A DNA stretch of 64,000 bases from assembly GCF_000090795.2 (NCBI RefSeq), contig NW_003546490.1, positions 62,001-126,000 of the forward strand. Reading direction: 5' to 3'. The DNA is from Amphimedon queenslandica (lineage: Eukaryota > Porifera > Demospongiae > Haplosclerida > Niphatidae). Both the position numbers and the translations under genes were made by a program. Under the pieces are notes generated by a model. It had not been told where the DNA came from. It was given only the letters and a program-made list of their open reading frames with translations, and made no database searches. Below, piece by piece: positions 22,991-35,311 of the stretch (position 1 is the stretch's first letter; every line of letters starts with the position of its first letter).

Positions 22991-23970
22991 TTTGGATCAC
23001 GTGATTTAATAATATAAGTCTTACCATTATGGCCATAGAGACACTATTGACAAACTAGATGGTGGATAAGTGTTTGTTGTATCAAAAGCCTCTCCCTCCC
23101 TCTGCTCCAGTCAGTATTTGAAAACTAGCAGTAGGCTAAGACTAGTAAAAAGACTAGAGCTCTCCCTCTCTCTAATAACAAGAGAAGAAAAGCTGTAGAA
23201 CAATGAAAATCATAACTTGAAACTGAGCCTGTGGAGAATTCTCTATTAATTATTTTGTCACTTTTAGCAAAATTTGGCCAACTAAAACTTTAAACCTAAT
23301 TTTGGAACAGCTTTAAAAATCAAATTTTGATTCAGACCAAGTCAAGCTTTCTACAAAATAACTGAGTACATGCAGTTATGCTTCAGATAAATTTTCATCA
23401 GTTTTGACAAAAATTTTGCTAAGGCCAGTGATCATTCATGTAGATATGTAAGTGCCATAATGCAAGAATGTTGGCCTGATTTTGGAGTAACTTTTATGAT
23501 CCGTATGTTTTATTATACATCTAAATATAAATTATCATTATTATCATGTTTATTTATTATTAATTACATTGCTGGTGAGATTGGTAGATAGTTCACAAAT
23601 AGGTCTGTTACTAACAGTAAGAACAGCTGGTACTGGTACTGATACAGCTACAGTCCAGTAGCTGGACTGGTATCATCTTCATTAAATGGTTTAGGAATAT
23701 CTAAAGTTAAATTCTCTCGTATAGTATCACACTTCTAATCAGGAGGATCAGTGGTATCATCATCACCTCTGTGTACCCTAACCAGGAATGAATCATACAT
23801 GTGAATCAATTAATGCATGATCATTATCCATCATTGATCAATCATTGATCAGCATTAACCAGTCATTAATGAATTGCAATCAATAACTGACATATTGATC
23901 AATCATTGGTCAATTCCAATCAAATACTTGATCAGCGCCAACCAAATACAATAATTGATCAGTAAAATAA
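22991..23970. other. Gene C promoter region and spacer with one repeat copy
   Basis: About 23020-23220 carries the promoter blocks shared with gene B. About 23230-23500 is a reverse-orientation copy of the dispersed repeat ('gagaattctctattaa', 'gcaaaatttggccaac', 'caagtcaagctttctac'). About 23640-23760 (minus) has a short open stretch reading DTIRENLTLDIPKPFNEDD before a stop and behind a possible acceptor, which could be an extra 3' exon of the neighbouring kinase. 23780-23960 is rich in 'ttgatcaatcattgatcag' words. Confidence 0.45.
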
Positions 23971-23974
23971 TATA

Positions 23975-26900
23975 TCAATCAGTATCATTAACACACTTCG
24001 ATATGCTGGTATCTTCAGGGTTAGAGTCACTGTTCTCTCCTGATGCCTTCCATCTCTTGTATCTCTCTATCAGATCAACTAGACATGATGTGTTCTTGGC
24101 GTATTTCATAAACTTGTGATGTAACAGGTCACGAGCACTGGGTCTCTGGAAATACATGTCCATGTATAGTGTATGATAAAATTATTTTCATCAAAAATGA
24201 TTTGGTTATAAAACTACAAAGTATTATGTACATCACATATACATGTATGCACATGTGGGTAGGATAAATTAGGCAAAATTTGCTATGGAATAACTTCAAT
24301 ACATCGGTACAAGTACATCTACTTACCTTTTAGTGCAGTACTACATGTACATGTACAATTTACATGTACATGTACGTAATGGTTTCATTTTTAACTTACA
24401 TTATTTGGGTCCTTATTTAAGCATATGGCAATGAACTCTTTAAAACTTTCAGAATAATTCCCGAGGAGTTCTGGCGGGTTTGATTTCGGTATTAGAAATA
24501 AAGCTCTTATTGGATGAAGGTCAGCATGAGGAGGTTGACCCTGAGCTAATTCAATAGCAGTAATACCCAATGACCATATATCAGCCTAGGGAGGGAGGGA
24601 GGGAGAGAGTGAGTGAGAGAAAAGGGAGGGAAAAAGAGAGGGAGAGACACAGATGTTTAATAAACACAATAATTAAAGTCACAATAAATAATTATGTCTT
24701 AATTAATGCCAACATGTATTGCACTGGACAATAAATATCCTTATTCTCGAATTATAATGTTGGCATAGAAGTTAAAAGAATTGAAACACAATTACTGTAC
24801 TTGAAAATCAACATACCTAGCATTGATGTACAATGTATCGTCAGACATACAGAAAACTAGCATCCTATAGTCTAGTCTACATGTAAATGTATATACTGCT
24901 TTCATTATTACCATATAGGGGTTATATTTCACATTAAATTCACGAAATTAAATTTGAAATTAAATTCCACAAAAAGGTGTGGCACACTAAGAAAAATGGC
25001 AGCAGAAGGTAAGATTCGCGAAATTTTATACCAACAAAATAAAACCTCCATACGGATCACAAACTCACTTTAGTATCGTAAACAGTCCGAGTGATCACTT
25101 CTGGTGCCATCCAAAATGGTCTCTCTACAATAGTATTCCTCTTGTTCATGGTGTCTGTCAATTGTCCAGCAACACCAAAATCAGTTAATTTGACTTGACC
25201 AGTTGTTGAAAACAACACATTTGAAGCTAAAAATGATAATAATGTGTATTATTATTATTATCATCATTCAACATGAACCGCATAATTCTAAATTTTAGTC
25301 AGGCAAAAGAATTTGTCAAAATCTTAATTACAATGTACTTCTTAAAAATTTATCTTTCTCAATAAAAATGTCATTATTTTTGTTACAATTCCACATACTA
25401 CCCATGTGCAACAAATATTTTTGTCAGTTAAAAATTCCATCAAACAAAAATCTTAACAAAATCTATGGAGTTTTTAACCGACAAAAATTTGGAGCAATAC
25501 GGTAAATGATTTCCATAAAATGTAATGCTTTATTGATTGTTGCTTAAAACCATTCAACTACAGTGTAGCCTTCATAATGAGGGTACATGTACCTTTATAA
25601 TGAGGACATTTTGTAATGCCCCAACTGGTATAAATCTACATGTGTATACAAAAGTATTTTTGAGGGTAGGTAGCATGGACCATATGGTATCCTTAATAAA
25701 AAGGCTTTGCTGTGCATGCATTAAAGGCATGTAGTGTGGGCCCAATGGTGCCCTTAATAGGTATTATGAACCCTTCATGTATGTACATGTACATGTTTGT
25801 TATTATTAATTTTACTTGTCATTCTTAAAATACCTTTAATGTCTCGATGTAACTTTCCTTGAGTATGTAAGTAGTCCAGTCCATGGAGTACCTCACGAAG
25901 TATTGTAGCTATGTATACCTCTTCAACTGGACCAGGCTGCATCTAAAAAAAATAAATAATAATAATCATAATACATTGTACAGTATATACATGTACCTTG
26001 TACATGTGCTATATACATGTATTATGTATTCTGCACATGTATAACAGAAGTGTAATAAAAATGTACATGTAAATATGTAAGATAATTTTAAAGGTATACT
26101 GCATGCATGCTTAGTGGAAAATTTTGGAGAGAGTTAAAAATTTGGGCGACATTTTAATAGCCATTTTGTTGAAATTAAAATCCTCCATTTTGAACCGTTC
26201 TGCATATTCACAATAGCAGATGGCCAAAAATTTGCCAATTAAAATCTGCCAATCAGAAAAATTTAGCAAATCATCAAATTTAACTCCCTTCAAATTTTTC
26301 CAATATACAGTATAATTTTATGAGTACAATGTACATGCATGTATTGATGTACTAACTAGGTCTAAAGCCGATCCTCCTCCTAAATACTCCATTACAATCC
26401 AAAGCTTAGTCTCCTACTTATAAAATTCAAATAATTAAATGCATAATTTTAGCATCTCTCTGCCTCCATGATGAAGCAATCAACACAGACCTTTACATAA
26501 GATCCATAGTACTTAGCTATGTACGGACTGTCACACTCAGGCTGGACACTGATCTCTCGTGGTATGTCATCAATCTCAACCTCAGGCTCTTCCAACTCGA
26601 TGATTTTAAAAGAAAGTACTTCTTTACTTTTAATATCAATACTAAAGAACAAATAAAAATAAATACGACAACAAACAAGGACTAAAATATTAACAAATTT
26701 GTTTCAGCATCCACCCTCCCTGCCCTCTCTCTTCTTTCAAAGTTTTCTTGGATATGTGAGCAAGTACACCGTTACACTTATATAGTCTAGACAGGTGTGG
26801 CCTGACCCTTGCCCTCAGTCACAAGCCAGGCAATCCTACAGCCTACAGTCAAATGACTGTAGGCTGAGAATGGTCTGGCTAGAGATACTAACTTACATAC

Positions 26901-27063
26901 ACTGTACAGTGTCTTACCCTTTGAATACTTCACCAAGAGATCCTTTTCCTATCTTTTTCAGTCGAGTAAAGAGAACCTCAGGGTCACCAGATTTACCCTA
27001 ACAGTGTATTAAGGATGAAGAGAGACGTATTAAGAGAGATTTGCTTACCAGAGGAGTCGCCAT
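23975..27063 (-). CDS. STK24/25/26: GCK-III subfamily STE20 kinase (MST3/MST4/STK25-like), 307 aa
   Basis: Eight exons join in frame: 27063-27049, 26997-26918, 26641-26491, 26413-26357, 25942-25834, 25226-25072, 24585-24400 and 24145-23975 (924 nt). The order of motifs is diagnostic of GCK-III kinases: [23 protein letters not shown] (glycine loop), [17 protein letters not shown] (catalytic Lys), [54 protein letters not shown] (HRD), [11 protein letters not shown] (DFG), [24 protein letters not shown] and [10 protein letters not shown]. Family members act with the MO25 and CCM3/STRIPAK scaffolds. The usual VGTPFW of the P+1 loop reads VERPFW here, an odd change beside the substrate groove. The protein ends soon after [14 protein letters not shown], about 110-130 residues short of vertebrate homologs, so the CCM3-binding tail is missing unless further exons exist near 23640-23760. 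Confidence 0.87.
24911..25055. mobile_element. CCATATAG/CCGTATGG-ended MITE in kinase intron
   Basis: The left end 'ttaCCATATAGGGGTTATATTTC' and right end 'AAAACCTCCATACGG' form imperfect inverted repeats, with 'ttcgcgaaattaaa'-like interior words shared with the elements at 34398 and 59349. The target duplication is not clean on the right. Confidence 0.5.
26097..26310. mobile_element. MITE in kinase intron, TA-flanked
   Basis: The interior is a long foldback ('ttgccaattaaaatctgccaat', 'ttttggagagagttaaaaatttgg') matching the element at 61230-61437. The right end is 'caatatacag-TA'; the left end near 26097 is less clear because CATGCATG words overlie it. Confidence 0.55.
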
Positions 27064-27347
27064 TAGAGTAGGAATATCTTTAGTCTCAAGGGTCTGGCCA
27101 GCGAGATAAGGAATATCTGGGAGTACATGTATGCAAATTGAGGCAAAATGAATAAAATCAGCTGATTCAGCTCTAAAATTAGCCACACCTTTTTAGTAGT
27201 CTACTACTATGCTTGTAGATTGAGCCACCCCCTTTTGCAACTTGTAACGTCTTCATACTGTATCTTTTCATTTCTTTTATCTTTTAACAGCCATAGAGGT
27301 AAGTATATCACAGTTCATTTAAATTATAATTTACTAATAATTATAAG
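27064..27347. promoter_or_regulatory. Shared 5' region between the kinase (minus) and the NLR-like gene (plus)
   Basis: Two ATG codons point away from each other across 284 bases. The interval contains a possible 5' non-coding exon for the NLR ('tttaacag|ccatagag|gtaagta', about 27291-27308). A bidirectional promoter is possible but not shown. Confidence 0.4.
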
Positions 27348-30300
27348 ATGATTGATGTCTCTCAATGGAGGGCAAGTGTTGGACTGTGGAACTACTGTCA
27401 AGCTTCCTCCAGTACACCAGCCAATGGCCACCACTCTCACTCATTTAAAACTGCATTAAAAAGCAAGTCAGGCAGTACTACATCAGGAGAGGAGACATTT
27501 AAACTGCCAGGAGCTCTGTCTCTTATTGCTTTGTTCCTCCTCCTCTTTCACTCTCTCTCTTCATTAAGATACATCTTGGTGATTCCTCCAACAGGTAAGC
27601 AAAAATTGCAAATTTGTACATAATTACTGGTACATCTGTATTCTATTGTTAGGTAACTGCTACCAAGTACAATGTACTACTCCTATTACTCTTACTAATA
27701 CAGCGAATTACCTCCAGTCAGTAGTCTTACCTGGAGGCAGCAGTTCTAACCTGATTTACAATGGTCACTATTTGATTGTTTATCTATGTATGCTCCTCCT
27801 CTTATCAGGAGATGTTGAACTCAATCCTGGTCCTATAATTGATGATCAACCTGATATTTTCCTATTACTTCAATGGCTTCAACCACTTGTTGAATGGCAG
27901 CCATTTGGTCTTTTCTTACCTGGAATAACACAACAAGATATTACAACAATTGAAGACTTTGAAATTGATACTGAACAAAGTAAAGAAGGTCTGTTTTCTA
28001 AATGGCTTAAAAAGAATCCTACAGCAACATGAAAAGATGTACTCAATGCATTGACTAGAAGAGAAGAGATCAATTTAGTACAAACTATTACTGATCAGTT
28101 ACAAGTACATGGTACAGGAGGTATATGATCATGTATTTATGTATTAATAATTACAGTCTAGTAAATCTATAATAGGTGATAATGATCCTTCTACATCATC
28201 AGCAGTTTCTGTGATTAATAAAACTCTAACTAGTGCTATATCAGGTAAATATACACTTAATATACAACATTTGTTAACTGATACACTACTGCATGCAGGT
28301 GACACTCCTAATGATATATTAAGGATGAATTATGCTACTCTTATTGATGCCCTTACTAATACTCTATATAGAGTAACAAATGGACTATATGCTAAAGGAC
28401 TAATACCAATGGAAACTGTTAACCATATTCAAACAGCAGCTTCTTCTGATGTTGTTAAGTCTGGACAACTAATGTCTGTGATACAACGACAGTTGGAATC
28501 CTCTCTTAATCCAGAGCAGTATCTAACTAAAATGTGTCAAGTAATGGTAAACCAACAACATTGTACACTGACACGTATTGCTACCTCTATAGCACACCAG
28601 TTAGGTGAGTGTGTGTACACATTATCAGTAATCAAAATAGTCATTATTGTCTCAATGCATTAGGTCAGTCTTTGCCTAATAGTGTCACATCTATTAGTTT
28701 AATACCTGATGATGTTTAAGGATATGCTGACAATATGAGGCAACACTACAAACACCAACCTATTGTTGCTACAGACTGGCCACCAAGAATTGGAAAAGAT
28801 TTCTTTGGAAGGCTAGCATTAGTAGAGAAGCAAGACTCCAGCATACAAGCAAAATCAGCTTGGCATATGCTAAGAGGACAAGTTGATAAAACAGTTAAAC
28901 TAACTGAAAACAAAGAGATAAGTGTTGAAAATGTCCTCCAACCTACAAATAGTTCTCTGTCTCTCAGAGTAGTAATAGATGGTCCTCCTGGTATTGGCAA
29001 GACAACACTCTGTCGTAAACTTTTAAACTTGTGGTGTAATAAAAAACTTGTATATCAACAGTATGATTTGGTACTTTACTGTCCTTTAAGAAATAGCAAG
29101 ATAGCTACAGCTACTACACTAGCTGACCTGTTTGTGTGTCAACGTTATGAAGTTCCCATGGTAGCTGAATGGTTTGAGAAGAAGAGTGGAGAAGGACTAC
29201 TGATAATCTTTGATGGTTGGGATGAACTATGTAAACAGCTCAGACAGTCTTCATTAGCAGTTAGTATCATTTGTAAAGAGAAATTAGACCAATGTTCAGT
29301 AATTATTACCTCTCGTAGCTATGCTTCCTCTTCACTTTTAGAAATCATGTCTAATCTCAGTAGGCATGTTCAGGTCATTGGTTTTTCTAAAAAAGAAATA
29401 ATTATCATCAGTGATTATGCACACACTTCAAAAAGATAAAAAACTAGCGCAAGAAATTATAACGAAATACTTCAATAGAGATGATGATAGTGACAGTGAT
29501 GGTGATGATGAAGTGAAGTTACCAACAAATGAGGACTCACAACTAGCAGTGAAACTCATAAATGATCTTAAAATACGAAATGATGTCCAATCATTGTGTT
29601 ATGTGCCACTAGTCTGTTCCATGGTCATCTTAGTTTATTGTAAGGAAGGAGGACACTTACCAACAACACTCACTCAACTGTATGAGAACTTTATCCTACA
29701 AACTATTAGAAGACATGTTAAAAGACATGACATTGACCCACATACTTTAGGTAGCCTTTCTTCATTACCAACACAATTAGCTAAACCTTTACAAGAGATG
29801 TGTCAATTAGCTTATACTAACCTGGCTGTTACAAAAATGACATTTTCTTCACATGAACTACAGTCACTGAGTGAGGCAGTCAAGGAAGAATATTTTGGAT
29901 TAATGACAACATTCACAGAATATGATGAGAAAAAGTATCAGTTCCTTCACTTGAGTATACAGGAATTTCTAGCTGCATGGTGGATAGCTAAGCATGAGAA
30001 GAAAACAGAGGAAGTGTTTAAGTATCACTTTGATGATGATCACTTTCGAATGTGTCTGAGGTTTGTGGCAGGTCTAACTCACCTTGAACATGAGAGCTAT
30101 CAACAGTATTTTAATAAACCATTGCAACAACTTGACTTACAGTGTATGAAGAAACCATTGTTTGGATTTGAGACTTGTCATCTCTCCTACTTCTATCAGA
30201 ATCCTGGGATTAAATTTAATAACTTTATAAATAATCATGTCAGTTCTAATGATTTTGACAATGTTCCTATTCTTCTTCTTCAACTCCTGTATGAATCACA

Positions 30301-31907
30301 GAACACAGAATTATGTCAAGTATTAGCACAATCCATCAACAACCACTCATTGTGTCTGGATAGTGATCGAGTATCATTGTCATTGTTTGACTGGTTGTGT
30401 CTCACTTATTGTATGAACAATTCCAACACAACATGGAATCACTTGCATCTGGGGACTGTATTTAACCAGGAACTATCAGTCTTCACTGCTGGACTAACCA
30501 ATAATTCACTACAGACCCAGTGTAAGAGACTGGAAGTGAGGTTGCATAAACCTACTGATGAACTAATGCACAAATTATTGCAAACATCACTTTTATACAC
30601 TATTCAAGAGTGCTACAGTGAATTATATGAAGGTCAATATGTTCCCTGTCTTGTATTGCTACAGTTCCTCAATCTTCCTCAATTAAAGATACTGCACTTA
30701 ATAATCAAGCATCCTACTATACCAACAGCTGACAATACATATTACACAGACAAGTGCACTGAACTTGAGAAATGTATAGAAATGAATTCAACGCTACAAA
30801 AAATGAAAATTGAGTATAAAGGAGAGAATGAAGTAACAAGTACTAACAGTGTCATTAGAGGAGTAACAAGAAATAAAACAATAACATCATTAAAAATACG
30901 TGTTACTACTCCTCCTCCCCTACCTGATGGAGTGATAGAGCAGTTACTAAAGGACAACAACACATTACAAGCTCTTTCACTGGACATACTTAATCATCTC
31001 CTACCATCATCACTGAATATAGTAGAGGTAAACACACCACTGACTGCTCTAGAAATAGGAAGAAAAGGGTGGTGGAGTAGTAAACTGATGACATTACTCC
31101 TTCCACAAATCAAAAGACTACACTGTCTGATGCTACATGATCCACACCCACCACATCTTCTATTTCTCTCTCATCCCAGTCTACATACACTTAATTTACC
31201 ACTAGACACAGCTGAGAGTGCTACTGAACTATTTACTATTCTACAAACCAATACTATACTTAAAGCTCTGAGTGTGGAGATAAAGGAGGAGAGAGTATAT
31301 ACCAGCAGTATGGGAACTAGCCTACAGGACATGCTAACACAAAACCAAACACTGAAATACCTTGAGATTAATAATGCCTCTTATGATATATTCATTCCCA
31401 GTTCATTCCTAACACCTGGTCTCAGACACAACACCAGTCTACAACAGTTGTGTGTATCCATTCCACTAACTGAAGAGATAAAAACTTTTTTTAATGTCAT
31501 TTCTCAAAAGAACAATCTCACAGAACTTAAAGTAAACTTCAAATCAGATCAGTCATATGGTAACTATAGTTATGAAGAGATAAAACAAATTTTCACACAA
31601 TTTTTTTTATGAACAGGTACTACCTGTTGTTACTAACATGTTACAGTTACATACAACCATACGATTACTGTGGATAGAGTGTGAATTTATAAATTCTTCA
31701 TCTCAACCTAACTGGATAGAACTAGTGCAACATTTATATGAAACTATCTTTATCCATCCTTCACTTGAATATATTGAGATTGATACTGGATACACTCCTC
31801 GTCTCCTGGTGGATACTCTTAAAGATTTCAAGAAGACATTGATAGATAGAAACAGAAAAGAACAACCATACAAACCACTACCAATAGTGCATGTATCAAG
31901 TTATTAG
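27348..31907 (+). pseudogene. NLR-like gene: 2A leader, death domain, NACHT, LRR; carries several lesions
   Basis: Exons: 27348-27594, 27653-28120, 28176-28244, 28299-28604, 28664 to about 31558, and a last exon from 31618. The leader (MIDVSQWRASVGLWNYCQA.., two hydrophobic stretches) ends in GDVELNPGP at 27808-27834, a perfect 2A-type translational recoding motif. Next come a death-like domain (FGLFLPGITQQDITTIEDF), a helical region, and a NACHT with Walker A GPPGIGKTTL, Walker B LLIIFDGWDEL and SVIITSR, then a winged region and irregular leucine-rich repeats (LQALSLDIL, LKYLEINNAS, LTELKVNF). Lesions: a TGA in the death domain where relatives would have Trp (near 28030), a TAA near 28718, one frameshift near 29405 within NACHT and one at the start of the last exon. 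Either this is a recent pseudogene or the assembly has errors. Sponge NLRs are viewed as cytosolic immune sensors. Confidence 0.8.
27808..27834 (+). promoter_or_regulatory. 2A ribosome-skipping peptide coding site (GDVELNPGP)
   Basis: The codons spell G-D-V-E-L-N-P-G-P, fitting D(V/I)ExNPG|P exactly. They are preceded by the hydrophobic run LCMLLLLS, as usual for 2A sequences. In this family ribosomes release the upstream peptide after Gly and resume at Pro. Here that would detach an 80-130 residue hydrophobic leader from the death/NACHT part, a way to make targeted and cytosolic forms. Confidence 0.9.
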
Positions 31908-32587
31908 AATATTAATTTTTATTAATTATTACATTATTGTATGTATTATAAGGATTTAGTTATTTTTACTAGTAAAATAAGAATTGTTAATGTCATAGTA
32001 GGTTGATTTTACCTAAAAATAAAATGAATTAATAATGAATTGAGTCTGAAATGCTAAATACCATTAGACTGAGAATACCACCAAACAAATGTAATAGATC
32101 TAATAATAATAATAAAAATAAAAGTAATAACAATGATAACAAAATAAAAATAAATAACAAAGATGCCATGTGCCATAAAGAGGTTTAAAGGTAGATGGTA
32201 GCGTATCCTGAAACATAAAAGCATTTCCTCTTTGAACTGCCACCAATAGTCATTAGAGAAGAAAAGAATATGCCCTCTTGTCATGTGAGCTAATACATAT
32301 CCGGCGACCAATCTCCTATGATGATCTTGTGAGATAGAGGACCTAATGCGCCTAAAGACTCGATAGCAATAGGAGAGAACAGGTAGGAAGAGGAGAGGGT
32401 GAAGTATTTATTGACCTTACGAGACTCAGCGCTAGCAGCCACTGAACCAGTCCCATTGAGAGCTACTGATCTATAGGACAATGCAAGAGTGTCAGACTGT
32501 CAGGAATGGTTACATCCAATACCAGGGGTTTTGCTATCTTATTTCTCTCTCCTTCTCTCTCTTCTCTATTATTTAATTTGTTATCAA

Positions 32588-32642
<55 letters not shown>

Positions 32643-33300
32643 AACAAAAAAAGAAAAGAAAAAAACCAAAAACAAAAAAAACAAAAAAATTGTTGTGTTA
32701 GAATAATAATAATAATAATGATAATAATAATAACAATAACAAATAAGATTAATAATGAATGTTCATTACTTAGGAACAGCCAGTGCTTCTCTTTCTTCTT
32801 TCTCCTCTCACAGCTCTTCTAATGGCCTCCTCCTCATATGACAGATTAGCATCAAGACTAGGTTTACTGAGATTTGTAGATACAGAGAGAGACAGACAGA
32901 CAAACAGAGAGAGACAGACAGACAAACAGAGAGAGACAAGAAAGAGACAGAGAGAGAGACAGGAAGAAGTTTATTATTAATAACATGTAAAGGAGACAAT
33001 ACATGTGTTCTTTTATAGTATATTTTACTATTTTTACTGTACAGCACTTCAACAGTATTTACAGCATTTTATTTGATGATTTTCAATTTGAAAATTTTGT
33101 GAACATAATATATGTAATATACATGTACTCATCTTAATGTAACTTAATCATTAATTTTCGTGCACCAATAATTATTTTTCTTAATAATAATAGTGAAAGT
33201 GATAACAATAAAGTATAATAGTGGTAGTAGTGAACCATAAATAGTAGTGAAAAGTGAACTAGTAATGGTGATAATAATAACAATAACAATGATCATAATG
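31908..33300. other. Spacer with (ATT)n, (GACA)n tracts and a small conserved exon-like piece
   Basis: About 32587-32641 is a long (TTA)n/(ATT)n microsatellite and 32880-32965 is rich in 'agagacagacagaca'. Between them, 32774-32900 reads SSYDRLASRLGLL in frame, preceded by a 'cttag' acceptor-like site and followed by 'taataacatgtaa.gg.acaatac'. The same arrangement recurs at 35150-35340. Confidence 0.55.
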
Positions 33301-33404
33301 TCATCTTTTTGATGTCATCTCTCAAAAAAACAATCTCATAGAACTTATAGTGGTCCTCACATTTTGCATGGAAATGAGGGAACAAATAATGACGCCGTTG
33401 TTTT

Positions 33405-33726
33405 ATGAACAGGTACTCCTGCTGTTACTAATATGTTGCAATCACATACAGCCATCAGACTACTGTGGATAGAGTGCGCATATATTAATGTTAATGATAT
33501 GCTATCTCATCCTAACTGGATAGAACTAGTACAGCATTTATATGAAACTATTTTTATCCATCCATCACTTGAATGTATTGAGATTTACACTGGATTCACT
33601 CCCCCTCCTGTCCTGAACTTAAAGAATCTCCTGAGGGATACTCTTAAAGATCAAAAGAAGACATTGATTGATAGACACAGAAAGGAACAACCACACAAAC
33701 CACTGCCAATAGTGAAGTTAAACTAA
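33405..33726 (+). pseudogene. Duplicate of the NLR last exon
   Basis: After a 'tttatgaacag' acceptor, the frame reads TPAVTNMLQSHTAIRLLWIECAYIN..HPNWIELVQHLYETIFIHPSLECIEI..KKTLIDRHRKEQPHKPLPIV and a stop. This is clearly homologous to the last exon of the NLR-like gene (31618-31907) but it is open from the acceptor. A trace of the preceding exon (33305-33350) matches 31490-31540. No NACHT head exists nearby, so it is a partial duplicate of the 3' end. Confidence 0.8.
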
Positions 33727-34952
33727 TTATTTGATGCAATAAATATTAGTAAAAGTAGTTCAAAGTAATTAAGACACATGTACACAAGTCAATAATGATT
33801 TTGATTCAGAAATAACTTGAACAAAATTAATGAAGAATAGTGAAGATTCTAAAACATTAAAAATACTGTATGACATGGCCGAAGCCATTGGTAAGGCCAG
33901 TAAGTTTTTGGCCATACCATTTTTTCAGCTAGCCAAAAAAGTAATAGGTGTGGTCTGTCGTGATTAATTAACATTAATAAAAATTAGTGATTACATTAAT
34001 AAATTTGGTATTTTAGTACAGTGAATGTGCCACTAATTTGCACTAAAGCCATAGACTGTAAACTGTAGTTAGATACAGCTGTAAATTTTGAACATTGTTT
34101 TTATGATTATGTTGCTTGCATTCTTTCTCTCATTCCTTATTATTTGCTATTGCCAATTTATTGTTTGTTAAATTCAGAATTTTGGCCGAACCACTTTTAA
34201 TTTTGTGGCTCCGGCCATGCTGTATGATAGCTAGAAATTTCTGCAAATTTGAAAAAAAAAACCAGAAATTTGGTGCACAAATTAAAGACCTAATTAAATT
34301 AAAAGGCATGGTGAATTTGCTTAAATAAAACCCTCCTAAGCCACTTAAGTAATTCACAAGAATTCAGGGCTACAAAATTTTGTTAGCTATGTAGGTACCG
34401 TATAGCGGGAAATTTTCAAAGATAACAAATTTCGCGAATTTCCCAGATTTTTTCATGATTCGCGAAATTAAATTCCTTGAAAATCAATTTAATATGGTAC
34501 AAGATGGCAGATTAGTGGAAATTCACAAAAATTAATTCCGCAAACTTCTGGATACGGGTCATTCGCGAAATTTATTATCCTCGAAAAAACCTGCTATACG
34601 GTACTTGAATACAAAACACACACAATGAAAGTAATAATAAGAACAATTACTATTATTTTTGTTATCATGGTTATTATTGTTATTCAATATTTATTCTCTT
34701 TCTCTCTCTCTCTCTACTGGCAAAATACTGTCAAAGATCAAAAGATAATTATTCTTAATTGCAGCATATGTGTGCCATTATAACTAAATGATGTAATCTG
34801 ATTCATCTAGCTGCTATAGCTAGAGAATTATCGTCATAATTATTGTGATATTACTGATTTGATCTAAAAATAACAAGATAAACAAAGTTTGAATTAATAA
34901 TGAAGAATCAGAAACAGTTAGATTGAGAATACACAAAATGTAATGCTAATGC

Positions 34953-34984
<32 letters not shown>

Positions 34985-35060
34985 TTTGTTTCTTAATACA
35001 TGTATAGTTTCTTTGATTTGTTTTTGCTTTGTTTAGTTTTCCCATAGGGCCTTCCCTCTC
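33727..35060. other. Non-coding spacer with a CCGTATAG MITE
   Basis: There are no exons. It includes the MITE at 34398-34601, (AAT)n at about 34955-34985, a CT-rich run at 34695-34720 and AT-rich sequence. Confidence 0.5.
34398..34601. mobile_element. MITE, CCGTATAG family (204 bp)
   Basis: The left end CCGTATAGCGGGAAATTTTC pairs with the right end CTGCTATACGG, and TA lies outside both ends (34396-34397, 34602-34603). The interior has inverted 'ttcgcgaattt' words that give a long foldback. Family members also lie at 42052, 45938, 61230 and, more divergent, 41621 and 59349. Confidence 0.8.
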
Positions 35061-35149
35061 CTTTCCCTTCTTTGTTTTTCTCTGTTATTAGTTATGCTTT
35101 GTTTTTCATAATAATATCAATAATAATAATAACGAGTGTTTATTATTTT

Positions 35150-35311
35150 AGAAACAGAAAGTGCTTCTCTTTCTTTCTCCTCTCCCTCTCAGCTTTTCTA
35201 CTTTTCTACATGTGTATAATTGCTGCCCTCTCCTCATATGACAAATTAGCATCAAGACTAGGCCTACTGAGTCTGTACTCTGTGGATACAAAAAGAGAAA
35301 AAGAGAATTAA
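35150..35311 (+). pseudogene. Second copy of the SSYD(K/R)LASRLGLL exon-like piece
   Basis: After 'attttag', the sequence parallels 32774-32980: 'acag.aagtgcttctctttc', then SSYDKLASRLGLL, then a charged tail and stop, then 'taataacatgtaatgg'. It completes the duplication unit that starts with the NLR last exon. Its function is not recognised; it could be an untranslated or alternative 3' exon of the NLR family. Confidence 0.5.

Noticed and set aside
32463-32701. Open stretches of poly-Asn / poly-Tyr
   Set aside because: They are translations of the (ATT)n microsatellite on both strands, not a gene.
32864-33052. Leu/Ser/Cys-rich minus-strand open stretch
   Set aside because: It is the complement of the GACA/AGAG simple repeat and has no independent support.
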